From assembly GCF_005884405.1 (NCBI RefSeq), contig NZ_VCAO01000003.1, positions 62,001 to 126,000 on the forward strand: 64,000 nt of DNA, in the 5' to 3' direction. A model generated the notes under the pieces. It was not told where the DNA came from. It saw only the letters and a program-made list of their open reading frames with translations, and did no database searches. Positions 53,199 through 62,531 of the stretch are shown in pieces (the stretch's first letter is position 1; every line of letters starts with the position of its first letter). The position numbers were made by a program, and so were the translations under genes. The stretch comes from Qipengyuania marisflavi (GTDB lineage Bacteria > Pseudomonadota > Alphaproteobacteria > Sphingomonadales > Sphingomonadaceae).

Positions 53199-56100
53199 TC
53201 GGCCGGTTGCGGTGCGGCAGCGACGTCTTCTTCATCGCCCTTGGTCGTCAGGAACTTGCGGCGCAGTTTCGGCCCCAGCCGGGTTTCGATGCCCGATGCC
53301 AGGCTGAACCCGGCAGGCACGATGAACAGCGTCAACACGGTCGACAGGACGATGCCGCCGATCACCACTGTGCCCATCGGGGCGCGCCATGCGCCATCGG
53401 TGCCGATGGAGAGCGCGGTGGGGACCATCCCCGCCGTCATTGCCACGGTGGTCATGACGATGGGCTGCGCACGCTTGCGCCCGGCATCGACAATCGCCTC
53501 GAACCGTTCGACCCCCTGCGCCATTTCCTCAATCGCAAAATCGACCAGCAGGATCGAGTTCTTGGCGACAATCCCGAACAGCATCAAAATGCCGATAAAC
53601 ACCGGCAGCGAGATCGGCTGGCCCAGCATCGCCAGAGCGATCAGCCCGCCCAGCGGGGCCAGCAGCAGTGAGCCCATATTGACCAGCGGGCTCATCAGGC
53701 GGCGATAGAGCAGCACCAGCACGGCAAAGACCGACATGATCCCGGTCGCCAAAGCGATGCCGAAATCGCGCAGCAATTCCTGCAGGAACTTGTCCTGACC
53801 GGCAGCACGATTGCTGACGCCGCGCGGCAGATCTTTCATCAGCGGGAGGGCCTTGATCGCGTCATCGGCCACGCTCTTCTCAGCGCCCGGGGCCAGATCG
53901 GCGCCGATATAGACGCGGCGCTGGCGGTCGTAGCTTTCGATCGAGGTCGGCCCTGAGCTGAAACGGATATCGGCCACCCGGCCCAGCGGCACCGAACCGC
54001 CATTGGCCGTTGGCACTGGCAGATTGGCAATGGTCGCCATGCGGTTGCGCGAATCCACGGGCAGCATGACGCGAATGGGTACTTGCCGCCCGCCGACCGA
54101 GAATTTGGCGCTGTTCTGGTCGATCTCGCCAATGGTGGCGATGCGGATCGCCTGGCTGAGCGCGATGGTCGTCACGCCCAGCGAGGATGCTAGATCGGAC
54201 CGCGGAGTGATCACCATTTCAGGGCGCTGCAATTCAGCCTCCACACGCGGCGAACGCAGCGTGGGCACATCCTTCATCTGTTCGACCAATTGCGCAGCTG
54301 TGGTGTCGAGCAGCTTGGGATCGCTGCCTGCCAGCATCACCGACACGTCACGGCCTGAACCGCCCGGCGGCCCCTGCTGCATGGCCTGGAAGTTTACCCG
54401 CGCATCGGGAATGCGGTTGAACAGCTGGGCGGTCTCACGCTCGAACTGCTGCGTGGTCCGCACGGGATCGTCGACCAGCGTCACATAGAGCGAGCCGCTG
54501 CCTTCGCTGGCGTTGAGGATGACCTTGTCGACTTCCTGCTGCTGCTCCAGAATCGCGACGACTTCGTCACCCACCGCCTCGGTCTGCGCCAGCGTGGTGC
54601 CGGGCACCATGGCGATCCGAACCTGGCTGAAATCGAAATTGACGTTCGGGAAGAACTGCATCGGCAGCGTGGCGAACATCACCAGCGTGATCAGGAACGA
54701 TGCCAGACCGACACCCATCACCCAGATCCGGTGATCGCGCAGCCGCGCCATGATACGCGCGCCGATACTCAGCTTCCTGCCAGTCGCAAGGCGGCGCTCA
54801 CGATAGGAATCGGCGGAATCAGTGCTGAGCGACCATTTGAGCAGCCCGACATATTTCGCCATCATCGGCCCGCTGGCGTGATCGGCATGGCCGTGCGATT
54901 TGAGGAAATATGCCGCCACCATGGGCGTTATCATCCGCGCCACGGCCAGGCTCATCAGTACCGCCGAAACGACTGTCAGGCCAAAGTTCATGAAGAACTG
55001 GCCGGCGATACCGGGCATCAGCCCGACGGGCAGGAACACCGCGACAATCGAGAATGTGGTCGCCACAACCGCCAGACCGATTTCGTCTGCCGCGTCGATT
55101 GATGCCTGATAGGCGGATTTGCCCATACGCATATGTCGGACGATATTCTCGATCTCGACAATGGCGTCATCCACCAAGACCCCGGCCACCAGACCCAGCG
55201 CCAGCAGGCTCATCTGGTTGAGCGTAAAGCCCAGCAAATCCATCGCCCAGAATGTGGGGATTGCTGACAGCGGGATGGCCAGCGCAGAGATAAACGTCGC
55301 GCGCCAGTCGCGCAGGAAGAAGAATACCACCACGACTGCCAGGATCGCGCCTTCGATCATCGCCTCGATCGAACTGTCATATTGCGACTTGGTGTATTTG
55401 ACCGAATTGAACAGCTCGACAAACTTGATGCCGGGGTTTTCCGCCTCGATCTCGCGCAGCACAACCTGCGCTTCGTCATAGACGGTGACGTCCGATTCGC
55501 CTTTGGCGCGCTGTAGGCCGAAGGTCACCACCGGGCGCCCATTGACCTTGGAGATATTGCGTATTTCGCTCGCGCCGTCGCTGACATCGGCGACATCGGC
55601 CAGCTTGATCGAACGGCCGCCCCCCAGTGCGATCTGGCGCTGGCTGAGTTCAAACGCAGTGGCGGCATTGCCCAGCACGCGGACCGATTGCCGCGATCCG
55701 GCGATTTCCGCCTGACCGCCGCCGGCATCGACATTGTTCTGGCGCAGCACGCCGTTGATCTGTGCCGCAGTTACGCCCAGCGACTGCATCCGCGTGGGGT
55801 CCAGAATTACGCGAATTTCGCGGTCGACCCCGCCACGGCGCGCAGCAGAGGCGACGCCCTGCACCGCCAGCAGGCGCTTGGAAACGGTATCGTCGACGAA
55901 CCAGCTCAGCTGCTCCATCGTCATATCATTCGCGGACACCGCGTAATTGGCGATATCATTGTTAGAAGTGGCAACCTTGAACACGCGCGGTTCGAGGATT
56001 CCGTCCGGCAAATCGCCGCGGATCTGGTCAACCGCCGCCTTGACCTCGTTCACCGCGACATTGATGTCTTCACCAATCTCGAACTGGATACGGGTGCTGC

Positions 56101-56368
56101 TGTAGCCTTCACCCGCCGTACTGGCGATGACATCGACGCCCTCGACCGAGGTGACAGCGGATTCCACCTTTTCAGTGATCTGGGTGTAAATCTCGCTCGG
56201 CGCGGCGCCCGGCTGATTGATATTGATGATGACGACCGGAAATTCGATATCCGGATCGTTTTGCACTTCCATCCGCGAGAAGCTGAGCAGCCCCGCGAAA
56301 GTCAGGGCAATAAACAGCACAAGCGGGACAATCGGATTGCGGATTGACCAGGCGGAGATGTTACGCAT
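53195..56368 (-). CDS. RND efflux pump inner-membrane transporter
   Basis: A 1057-residue resistance-nodulation-division pump of the AcrB/MexB-like class, a proton-driven exporter of hydrophobic drugs or metabolites. It has twelve membrane helices in two halves, two large periplasmic loops, and the proton-relay aspartates in [14 protein letters not shown] (about 410-423). A matching region [18 protein letters not shown] lies near 930. The adaptor gene is directly upstream; no outer-membrane channel gene is adjacent, so a shared TolC-type protein is presumed. Substrates unknown. Confidence 0.93.
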   Translation of the reverse strand: MRNISAWSIRNPIVPLVLFIALTFAGLLSFSRMEVQNDPDIEFPVVIININQPGAAPSEIYTQITEKVESAVTSVEGVDVIASTAGEGYSSTRIQFEIGEDINVAVNEVKAAVDQIRGDLPDGILEPRVFKVATSNNDIANYAVSANDMTMEQLSWFVDDTVSKRLLAVQGVASAARRGGVDREIRVILDPTRMQSLGVTAAQINGVLRQNNVDAGGGQAEIAGSRQSVRVLGNAATAFELSQRQIALGGGRSIKLADVADVSDGASEIRNISKVNGRPVVTFGLQRAKGESDVTVYDEAQVVLREIEAENPGIKFVELFNSVKYTKSQYDSSIEAMIEGAILAVVVVFFFLRDWRATFISALAIPLSAIPTFWAMDLLGFTLNQMSLLALGLVAGVLVDDAIVEIENIVRHMRMGKSAYQASIDAADEIGLAVVATTFSIVAVFLPVGLMPGIAGQFFMNFGLTVVSAVLMSLAVARMITPMVAAYFLKSHGHADHASGPMMAKYVGLLKWSLSTDSADSYRERRLATGRKLSIGARIMARLRDHRIWVMGVGLASFLITLVMFATLPMQFFPNVNFDFSQVRIAMVPGTTLAQTEAVGDEVVAILEQQQEVDKVILNASEGSGSLYVTLVDDPVRTTQQFERETAQLFNRIPDARVNFQAMQQGPPGGSGRDVSVMLAGSDPKLLDTTAAQLVEQMKDVPTLRSPRVEAELQRPEMVITPRSDLASSLGVTTIALSQAIRIATIGEIDQNSAKFSVGGRQVPIRVMLPVDSRNRMATIANLPVPTANGGSVPLGRVADIRFSSGPTSIESYDRQRRVYIGADLAPGAEKSVADDAIKALPLMKDLPRGVSNRAAGQDKFLQELLRDFGIALATGIMSVFAVLVLLYRRLMSPLVNMGSLLLAPLGGLIALAMLGQPISLPVFIGILMLFGIVAKNSILLVDFAIEEMAQGVERFEAIVDAGRKRAQPIVMTTVAMTAGMVPTALSIGTDGAWRAPMGTVVIGGIVLSTVLTLFIVPAGFSLASGIETRLGPKLRRKFLTTKGDEEDVAAAPQPAE

Positions 56369-56374
56369 GGCGTG

Positions 56375-57568
56375 TCAGCTCCGCGGCTTGACCGGCTTGA
56401 CCGTTTCGCCCGGATTGACGAAGCCGCCAGCGCGCAGGATCACGCGCTCGGTGCCGTTCAGCCCTTCGGCAACGATGATCCCCTGCGCGGTGACAGCGCC
56501 CTGCTTGACCGTGCGGCGCACCACCTTGTCATCCTTGTTGACGATAAAGACGTAATCACCCTTCTCGTCGGACATGATCGCGCTTTCGGGGAGCACCGGC
56601 GCGACCACAGTCCCGCTCTTGATCACCACGCTGGCGAAGCCGCCGGGGCGCAGTTCAGGGGCATAGGCGAGCGATACCCGCGCGGTGCCCTGACGGTTGG
56701 TCGGATCGATGGTTGGTTCAACCTGCCAGACCTGCCCGGCAAACACGCGGTCCGTGCCGACCGGGGTCACTTCAGCAGCGACGCCGGCGGAAATTTTTGC
56801 AAGGTCACCCTCGCCCAGTTTCGCCATCAGCTCCATCTCGCCGCCCTTGGCGATCGAGAACAGCGGCGCCGAGCCACCGCCAACGGTCTGGCCGGGTTCG
56901 ACATTGCGCATCAGCACCAGACCCGCCGCCGGAGCGACGATGTTGAGCCGGGCATTGCGCGCCTGGAGTTCGCGGTATTGTGCCTGCGACACGCGCACCC
57001 GCGCGGCGGCGGCATCGCGGGTTGCAGTCAGGCGGTCGACGTCGGCCTTGGAGATAAAGCCGCGCTCAACCAATTGCAGCGCACGGTCGAGATTGGCCTG
57101 CGCCAGATTGGCATCGGCCTGCGCGACCTGGATCTGCGCGGCGGAACTTTGCGCCTGCTGCGACTGGACCGAACGGTCGATCACGGCGAGCACCTGACCC
57201 TGCTTGACCCATTGGCCCTGTTCGACCGGCACCGACAGCACCCGGCCACCTTCGCCAACCACGCCGACCGGCAATTCGCGGCGCGCGGCCAGCGTCCCGG
57301 TAGCGGAAATCTGTCCGGCAACGGTTTCGCGTCCGGGCTGGAGCACGGAGACAACGGGCAGTTGCGATTCTGCGGGCGGTGCGGGCGCGTCGCCGCGCAT
57401 CAGGAAATACGCGGCGATAGCCAGCGCCAGCCCGATCAATGCGAAGATAATGATTGTGCGGCGGCGCGACTTGCGTGCGGGTGCCGGATCACCCGCCCCG
57501 CTCAAGTCGCCGCTCACCGCGACGCCGTCCTCGGCCTTCAAACGCGTTTCGTAATTCATCGCTACCAT
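56375..57568 (-). CDS. RND efflux periplasmic adaptor protein
   Basis: A 397-residue membrane-fusion protein. It has an N-terminal membrane anchor (about 36-52, TIIIFALIGLALAIAAYFL, whose start is basic), then lipoyl-like halves (SATGTLAARRELPVGV near 93 and VVAPAAGLVLMRNV near 205), a helical hairpin between them, and beta-barrel and membrane-proximal domains. It bridges the pump to an outer-membrane channel. The ATG at 57568 or the one at 57559 may be used. It is the first gene of the pump-DUF445 operon, 6 nt before the pump gene. Confidence 0.9.
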   Translation of the reverse strand: MVAMNYETRLKAEDGVAVSGDLSGAGDPAPARKSRRRTIIIFALIGLALAIAAYFLMRGDAPAPPAESQLPVVSVLQPGRETVAGQISATGTLAARRELPVGVVGEGGRVLSVPVEQGQWVKQGQVLAVIDRSVQSQQAQSSAAQIQVAQADANLAQANLDRALQLVERGFISKADVDRLTATRDAAAARVRVSQAQYRELQARNARLNIVAPAAGLVLMRNVEPGQTVGGGSAPLFSIAKGGEMELMAKLGEGDLAKISAGVAAEVTPVGTDRVFAGQVWQVEPTIDPTNRQGTARVSLAYAPELRPGGFASVVIKSGTVVAPVLPESAIMSDEKGDYVFIVNKDDKVVRRTVKQGAVTAQGIIVAEGLNGTERVILRAGGFVNPGETVKPVKPRS

Positions 57569-57604
57569 CGCCTCGAACCGGCGGGAACCGCCCCGTCATG
57601 CCGG

Positions 57605-57626
57605 GTGTATTATCGCTATAATGCAC
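57605..57626 (-). promoter_or_regulatory. Inverted repeat in the RND pump promoter region
   Basis: GTGTATTAT (57605-57613) and ATAATGCAC (57618-57626) form 9-bp arms with one mismatch and a 4-bp centre, 37 nt upstream of the adaptor start. The minus-strand reading contains GATAAT and TATAGC, plausible -10 elements. TetR-type repressors commonly bind such sites before efflux operons, but no such gene is adjacent. Confidence 0.4.
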
Positions 57627-57766
57627 CGAGCGCAAGATTTTCGAGGAATTCCCTACTCCGGGCAGCGCCCCAGCACAATGCAGGGATCGACCTAGGGCCG
57701 TTGACGGCGGATGGGCGTCATTGCACTAATTATTGAACAGGTGCGAAATATTGTGCTGCCAACAAG

Positions 57767-57798
57767 AAAAGGGCGGAACGACCAAAGCCGTTCCGCCC
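57767..57798 (-). terminator. Rho-independent terminator after the GlsB-like gene
   Basis: GGGCGGAACG (57771-57780) and CGTTCCGCCC (57789-57798) make a perfect 10-bp stem with an 8-nt loop; on the minus strand it is followed by TTTTC. It lies 29 nt after the stop of the 57828-58091 gene. Confidence 0.85.
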
Positions 57799-57827
57799 CC
57801 TCTATTCAAACCGTATTCGCGACGCGA

Positions 57828-58091
57828 TTAGCGTACGCGGCCACGCTGTACCATGTTGGCAATGCCCAGCAGGACGATTGCGCCCAGCAGTGACATCAGC
57901 AGGCCCGGAATGTCGAAGCTGGTCAATGTCGAACCGACACCGATCAGCGAACCGATGAAACGGCCGATAAACGAGCCGACGACACCAACGACGATGTTCC
58001 AGAAAATGCCCATTGAGGCGTCGCGAGCCATGACCATGCTGGCAAGCCAGCCAATGATGCCACCGACGATAATTGCGATAATCCAACCCAT
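57828..58091 (-). CDS. GlsB/YeaQ/YmgE family stress-response membrane protein
   Basis: An 87-residue protein made of three hydrophobic helices with glycine-rich packing (WIIAIIVGGIIGWLASMVM; FWNIVVGVVGSFIGRFIG; a third near 62-80). This family, once called transglycosylase-associated, is induced by envelope, acid or stationary-phase stress in several bacteria; its molecular role is unclear. An AGGAGG ribosome binding site precedes the start. It has its own terminator. Confidence 0.9.
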   Translation of the reverse strand: MGWIIAIIVGGIIGWLASMVMARDASMGIFWNIVVGVVGSFIGRFIGSLIGVGSTLTSFDIPGLLMSLLGAIVLLGIANMVQRGRVR

Positions 58092-58236
58092 AAAGAAATC
58101 CTCCTGTTAGCTCCCGTCGACCCTCTGCCAAAACAAACGGACAGCACAGGAAAACGGTTCCCCGTGTTATGTCGGAGATACACTCGGAGCGGTTGGAAGG
58201 CAAATTGGTTCCCTGCGCAGATGCGCGCAGCGGGAA

Positions 58237-58536
58237 TCAGTATTTGAGCTGGCGTTCGTAAAGGTCCCGGTAGTGCTGGATCCGCGTGACCCGCAGGCCC
58301 TGCATTCCCGACCGGTCGACCGCGCGCTGCCACGAGGCGAACTCTTCGAGCGTCAGGCTGTACCGCTCCAACACCTCGTCGATGGTCAGCAGGCCGCCAT
58401 TGACCGCAGCCACGACTTCGGCCTTGCGCCGCACCACCCAGCGCTTCGTCGAAGGCGCAGGCAGGTCAGCAACGGTCATCGGCTCGCCAAGCGGGCCGAT
58501 TACCTGTGCAGGGCGGATGTCCTGGTTTTCAATCAT
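58237..58536 (-). CDS. sciP: SciP, DUF1153 inhibitor of the cell-cycle regulator CtrA
   Basis: SciP is a small helix-turn-helix protein that in Caulobacter blocks CtrA-activated promoters in swarmer cells. The 99-residue protein has the conserved TKRWVVRRKAEVVAAVNGGL (30-49), the HTH segment LTIDEVLERYSLTLEEFASW (49-68) and the RVTRIQHYR C-terminus. It confirms the alphaproteobacterial origin. Its start overlaps the upstream small gene by 4 nt (ATGA), so it is translationally coupled to it. Confidence 0.92.
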   Translation of the reverse strand: MIENQDIRPAQVIGPLGEPMTVADLPAPSTKRWVVRRKAEVVAAVNGGLLTIDEVLERYSLTLEEFASWQRAVDRSGMQGLRVTRIQHYRDLYERQLKY

Positions 58537-58829
58537 TCGGTCTCTCGATCGCCTTGAACCGCGCAGTTCGCGGCTTCACCAAGGATTACGGCATCGGGTT
58601 TGCCAGCGCTTAAAGCATCATGGTTAATGGGCCGTTTACTTTCATCCGAACTTTCCCGTCTGGCATCGGCAAAGGCGCTAAAATCGCCTTCGCCCGTGCG
58701 TGTCAGCTCGTCCCGCAGGTCGCGAGTCGCGGCCAGCTTGGCGACCAGATCGGTCCAGCGGAATCGGCGCAGAACGTCGCTTTCGCGCGGTTCGCCGATA
58801 TGCTCTGCGTTGAATTGCCCCTCGTACAT
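58533..58829 (-). CDS. Small protein of unknown function coupled to sciP
   Basis: A 98-residue soluble, charged protein beginning MYEGQFNAEHIGEP. It has no signal peptide, membrane helix or cysteine cluster (one Cys). Central residues (about 20-45, FRWTDLVAKLAATRDLRDEL) are predicted helical; the C-terminal third is polar and probably flexible. I do not recognise the family, although it looks clade-conserved. The 4-nt overlap with sciP suggests co-expression, so it may act in cell-cycle control. Confidence 0.65.
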   Translation of the reverse strand: MYEGQFNAEHIGEPRESDVLRRFRWTDLVAKLAATRDLRDELTRTGEGDFSAFADARRESSDESKRPINHDALSAGKPDAVILGEAANCAVQGDRETE

Positions 58830-58922
58830 AACAGTGTGGATAACCGCAGTTGGTAAATAGGTGATGAAGCATCACTGCGGGCAGTTTCGCAGGAGTGCTG
58901 GCGTCAACCCCTGCGCGCGTGT

Positions 58923-60098
58923 ATGGCGCGCGACATGCCTGAAGCATTGCTCCCCGAACCGCTGGCCTCCGCCGGGCTTTTCGACCTGCCCCGCGCCGCG
59001 AGTGAATGCCGCATCGTGGTGGCGATGTCGGGCGGCGTGGACAGTTCGGTGGTGGCCGCACTGGCCGCGCAGACCGGGGCCGAGGTAATCGGCATCACCT
59101 TGCAGCTGTATGATTATGGTGCGGCTACCGGGCGCAAGGGTGCCTGCTGCGCGGGTGACGATATCCGCGACGCGCGCAATGTCGCTGACCGGCTGGGCAT
59201 TGCGCATTATGTGTTCGATCACGAAAGCGCTTTCCGCGAAGATGTGGTCGAAGCCTTTGCCGATGAATATCTTGCCGGGCGCACCCCGGTGCCCTGCATC
59301 CGCTGCAATATGGGGCCGAAGTTTACAGATCTGTTCCGCATGGCCCGTGAACTGGGCGCGGATTGTCTGGCCACCGGACATTATGTGCGACGCGTGATGG
59401 GCGCAGCCGGGCTAGAATTGCACCGCGCCGCCGATCCGGCACGCGACCAGTCTTATTTCCTTTATGCCACCACCGATGCGCAGCTCGATTATCTGCGCTT
59501 CCCGCTGGGCGGTCTGCCCAAGGCCGAGGTGCGCCAGCTGGCCGAAGCGGCGGGGCTGCGCAATGCGGCCAAGCCGGACAGTCAGGACATCTGTTTCGTG
59601 CCCGATGGCGATTACGCCAAGATCGTCCGCAAGCTGCGCCCCGAAGGCGCGCGGCCCGGAGAGATCGTCCACGCTGCAAGTGGCGCAGTGCTGGGTCAGC
59701 ACAAGGGTGTGATCCATTACACCGTCGGCCAGCGACGCGGACTGGATATCGGCGGGCAGCCTGAACCGCTTTATGTTGTGGGGATCGATGCCGAAAACGC
59801 CCGCGTGCTGGCCGGGCCGCGCCGCCTGCTGGCAGTAACCGCCGCACATTTGATCGAAACCAATCGCATCGGCCCGCAGCCGGATGTGCCGCTGACCGCC
59901 AAGGTGCGCAGTCTGGCCAAGCCGGTACCGGTTATCGTCGAAGGCGCAATCGGCGACGGCGCCTCCTGCACGCTACGCTTCGAAGTGCCTGAATATGGTG
60001 TTGCCCCCGGACAGGCCGCTGTCATTTACGCCGGCGAGCGCGTGGTGGGCGGCGGCTGGATCGATTCCACCGATTCGGGCGTCGCCGAACTGGTCTGA
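58923..60098 (+). CDS. mnmA: tRNA-specific 2-thiouridylase
   Basis: MnmA puts sulfur on the wobble uridine of Lys, Glu and Gln tRNAs. The 391-residue protein has the PP-loop [13 protein letters not shown] (35-47), the catalytic cysteines in [11 protein letters not shown] (about 127-137) and [12 protein letters not shown] (about 221-232), and GRRTP-type tRNA-binding elements. GATC-like and barrel domains follow at the C-terminus. It is divergent from the sciP unit and has an 80-nt gap before gmd. Confidence 0.94.
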   Translation: MARDMPEALLPEPLASAGLFDLPRAASECRIVVAMSGGVDSSVVAALAAQTGAEVIGITLQLYDYGAATGRKGACCAGDDIRDARNVADRLGIAHYVFDHESAFREDVVEAFADEYLAGRTPVPCIRCNMGPKFTDLFRMARELGADCLATGHYVRRVMGAAGLELHRAADPARDQSYFLYATTDAQLDYLRFPLGGLPKAEVRQLAEAAGLRNAAKPDSQDICFVPDGDYAKIVRKLRPEGARPGEIVHAASGAVLGQHKGVIHYTVGQRRGLDIGGQPEPLYVVGIDAENARVLAGPRRLLAVTAAHLIETNRIGPQPDVPLTAKVRSLAKPVPVIVEGAIGDGASCTLRFEVPEYGVAPGQAAVIYAGERVVGGGWIDSTDSGVAELV

Positions 60099-60178
60099 GC
60101 CACGGTCACGCAAGGCCGCGGCCTTGCCAAGCGCCGCCAGATGCCGAAAAGACCCAGAAAACAACGGGAGCACACAGC

Positions 60179-61225
60179 TTGAGCGCGAAACGGGCACTGA
60201 TCACCGGGGTTACCGGACAGGATGGGTCCTATCTCGCCCGCCTGTTGCTGGCGGAAGGCTATGAGGTTCACGGGGTCAAACGCCGGTCATCCTCGTTCAA
60301 CACCGGCCGGATCGAGGATATTTACGAAGATCCGCACGTCGACCACCCGCATTTCCACCTGCATTTCGGCGATGTCACCGATGCGACCAATATCATTCGC
60401 GTGGTGCAGGAGGTCCAGCCGCACGAAATCTACAACCTCGCTGCACAAAGCCATGTGCTGGTCAGCTTCGAAACCCCCGAATACACTGCCAATGCCGATG
60501 CGCTGGGCACGCTGCGCCTGCTGGAGGCGATCCGCATTCTGAAGCTGGAAGGGCAGACGCGCTTTTTCCAGGCATCGACCAGCGAGATGTATGGCAAGGT
60601 GCAGGAAACCCCGCAGCGCGAAACCACCCCGTTCTATCCGCGCAGCCCCTATGCGGTGGCCAAGCTCTACGCGCACTGGATCACGGTCAATTACCGCGAA
60701 GCGTATAATCTGCACGCATCGTGCGGGATCATGTTCAACCATGAAAGCCCGGTGCGCGGCGAAACCTTTGTGACGCGCAAGATCACGCGTAGCGCAGCGG
60801 CGATTGCGCTGGGGCTGGAGGACACGCTGTACCTCGGCAATCTCAATGCGCAGCGCGACTGGGGCCATGCCAGCGAATATGCGCGCGGGATGTGGCTGAT
60901 GCTGCAACAAGACATGCCGGATGATTACGTGCTGGCCACCGGCGTCACCACGAGCGTGCGCGATTTCACCCGCTGGGCCTTTGAAGATGCCGGTATGACG
61001 CTGGAATTTCGCGGCGAGGGCGAAGACGAGAAGGGCTATTGCACCGAAACCGGCAAGTGTCTGGTCGAGATCGATCCCCGCTATTTCCGCCCGACCGAGG
61101 TCGATATCCTGCTGGGCGATGCCGCCAAGGCCAAGGCGCAATTGGGCTGGGAAGCGCAGACATCGGCGCGCGAACTGGCGCGCGAAATGGTGGCGGCCGA
61201 CACTGCCGCGCTGCGCGGATACTGA
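60179..61225 (+). CDS. gmd: GDP-mannose 4,6-dehydratase
   Basis: Gmd converts GDP-mannose to GDP-4-keto-6-deoxymannose, the first step to GDP-L-fucose, -rhamnose or -perosamine. The 348-residue extended SDR protein starts at a TTG (60179, GGGAG upstream), with the Rossmann motif [15 protein letters not shown] (9-23) and catalytic residues in [11 protein letters not shown] (about 125-135) and [13 protein letters not shown] (about 152-164). It is followed 2 nt later by fcl. Phosphomannomutase at 16.9 kb could supply its precursor. Confidence 0.95.
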   Translation: MSAKRALITGVTGQDGSYLARLLLAEGYEVHGVKRRSSSFNTGRIEDIYEDPHVDHPHFHLHFGDVTDATNIIRVVQEVQPHEIYNLAAQSHVLVSFETPEYTANADALGTLRLLEAIRILKLEGQTRFFQASTSEMYGKVQETPQRETTPFYPRSPYAVAKLYAHWITVNYREAYNLHASCGIMFNHESPVRGETFVTRKITRSAAAIALGLEDTLYLGNLNAQRDWGHASEYARGMWLMLQQDMPDDYVLATGVTTSVRDFTRWAFEDAGMTLEFRGEGEDEKGYCTETGKCLVEIDPRYFRPTEVDILLGDAAKAKAQLGWEAQTSARELAREMVAADTAALRGY

Positions 61226-61227
61226 GC

Positions 61228-62193
61228 GTGCCGGGATACGCGCTGGCGGGCAAATCGGTCTATGTCGCGGGGCATCGCGGGATGGTCGGCCAGGCACTGG
61301 TGCGGCGGCTGGAGCAGGAGGATTGCCGCATCCTGACGGCAGAGCGCAGCGTTGATCTTCGCGAACAGGCCGCAGTGCGCGGCTGGTTTGCCCAGCACCG
61401 CCCCGATGCGGTGGTTCTGGCCGCAGCGCGCGTGGGCGGCATCATGGCAAACCAGACCCGCCCCGGCGAATTCCTCTATGACAATATCGCCATTGCCGCC
61501 AATGTGATCGAGGCAGCGCGGCAGCAGGAAACCAGTAAGCTGCTGTTCCTCGGATCGTCATGCATCTACCCCAAATTCGCCGATCAGCCGATTGCCGAGG
61601 ACGCACTGCTGACCGGCCCGCTTGAACCCACCAATGAAGCTTATGCCATTGCCAAGATCGCGGGGATCAAGCTGGCCGCCGCTTATCGCCGCCAATATGG
61701 CTGCGACTTTATCTCCGCCATGCCGACCAATCTCTATGGCCCCGGCGACAATTATGATGCGGACAGCAGCCACGTCATCCCCGCGCTGATCCGCCGCGCG
61801 CATCATGCCAAAGCGGCGGGGGAGGACAGCATCGCAATCTGGGGCACCGGAACACCGCGGCGCGAATTTCTGCATGTCGATGATCTGGCCGATGCCTGCG
61901 TGTTGCTGCTCGAAAACTATTCTGACGAGCAGCATATCAATGTCGGCAGCGGCAAAGACCTGCCGATTGGGCAACTGGCGGCATTGGTCGCCAGAGTGGT
62001 GGGTTTTACAGGCCGAATCGACACCGACCCGAGCAAGCCCGATGGCACGCCGCGCAAATTGATGGATTCTGCGCGTCTGTCGGCAATGGGCTGGGCACCG
62101 CGTATCGCTTTGGAAGACGGGCTGCGCGATGCCTATGCTGCATTTCTGCGCAGCGAAGCGCGCGGAATGGGCGTTACCCCTCCCACTCCTTGA
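61228..62193 (+). CDS. fcl: GDP-L-fucose synthase
   Basis: Fcl epimerises and reduces the Gmd product to GDP-L-fucose. The 321-residue SDR protein begins at GTG 61228 and has AGHRGMVGQALVRRL (14-28), LGSSCIYPKFADQPI (about 109-123) with the catalytic Ser/Cys, YAIAKIAGIKLA (about 137-148) with Tyr/Lys, and PTNLYGPGDNYD. Together with gmd it indicates fucose in a surface polysaccharide, although no glycosyltransferase lies nearby. It converges with the small gene at 62174 (20-nt overlap). Confidence 0.94.
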   Translation: MPGYALAGKSVYVAGHRGMVGQALVRRLEQEDCRILTAERSVDLREQAAVRGWFAQHRPDAVVLAAARVGGIMANQTRPGEFLYDNIAIAANVIEAARQQETSKLLFLGSSCIYPKFADQPIAEDALLTGPLEPTNEAYAIAKIAGIKLAAAYRRQYGCDFISAMPTNLYGPGDNYDADSSHVIPALIRRAHHAKAAGEDSIAIWGTGTPRREFLHVDDLADACVLLLENYSDEQHINVGSGKDLPIGQLAALVARVVGFTGRIDTDPSKPDGTPRKLMDSARLSAMGWAPRIALEDGLRDAYAAFLRSEARGMGVTPPTP

Positions 62194-62512
62194 GCATACA
62201 GCCATAGCCCTTGCGATAGGTGGCAGTGTCGGAGGCGATCAGCGGAATCGCGGCGGTCACGCTCTTGCCCGCTTCATCTTCGGAAAAGCTGACCAGCTCC
62301 ATCCCTTCCAGCTTGTCTTTGCCGCAATCGTCCAGACTGCGTCCCGCCACGAAGCGGCACGAACAGGCCACCCGCGCGCCGTAAGCAGTGGCCGCAGCGC
62401 CGGTTTTGCGCACGCCCTCTCCCCAGACGATCCAGGCCGCGCCGGCCAGCGCCGCAGCGATCAGGATCAGCCAGAACCAGCGGCGCGATCGGGGTGATTT
62501 TCTATTCGCCAT
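62174..62512 (-). CDS. Small membrane-anchored protein of unknown function
   Basis: A 112-residue protein from the ATG at 62512 (62533 would add seven residues). A basic N-terminus precedes one membrane helix (about 12-30, FWLILIAAALAGAAWIVW). The C-terminal part faces the periplasm by the positive-inside rule and has four cysteines (ACSCRF, DDCGKD, GYGCML), likely disulfide-bonded. I have seen comparable sphingomonad hypotheticals next to beta-lactamase-like genes, as here, but know no function. Confidence 0.65.
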   Translation of the reverse strand: MANRKSPRSRRWFWLILIAAALAGAAWIVWGEGVRKTGAAATAYGARVACSCRFVAGRSLDDCGKDKLEGMELVSFSEDEAGKSVTAAIPLIASDTATYRKGYGCMLKEWEG

Positions 62513-62531
62513 TGCCAAGCGGGTTTTCCTC

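Noticed and set aside
56372-57736. Open frame of 454 codons on the plus strand
   Set aside because: It is antisense to the RND adaptor gene, which shows lipoyl and helical-hairpin domains.
58605-58640. TTAA...TTAA pair near sciP considered as a CtrA site
   Set aside because: The spacing is 10 bp, not the 7 bp of the CtrA consensus, and the site lies inside the small coding gene.
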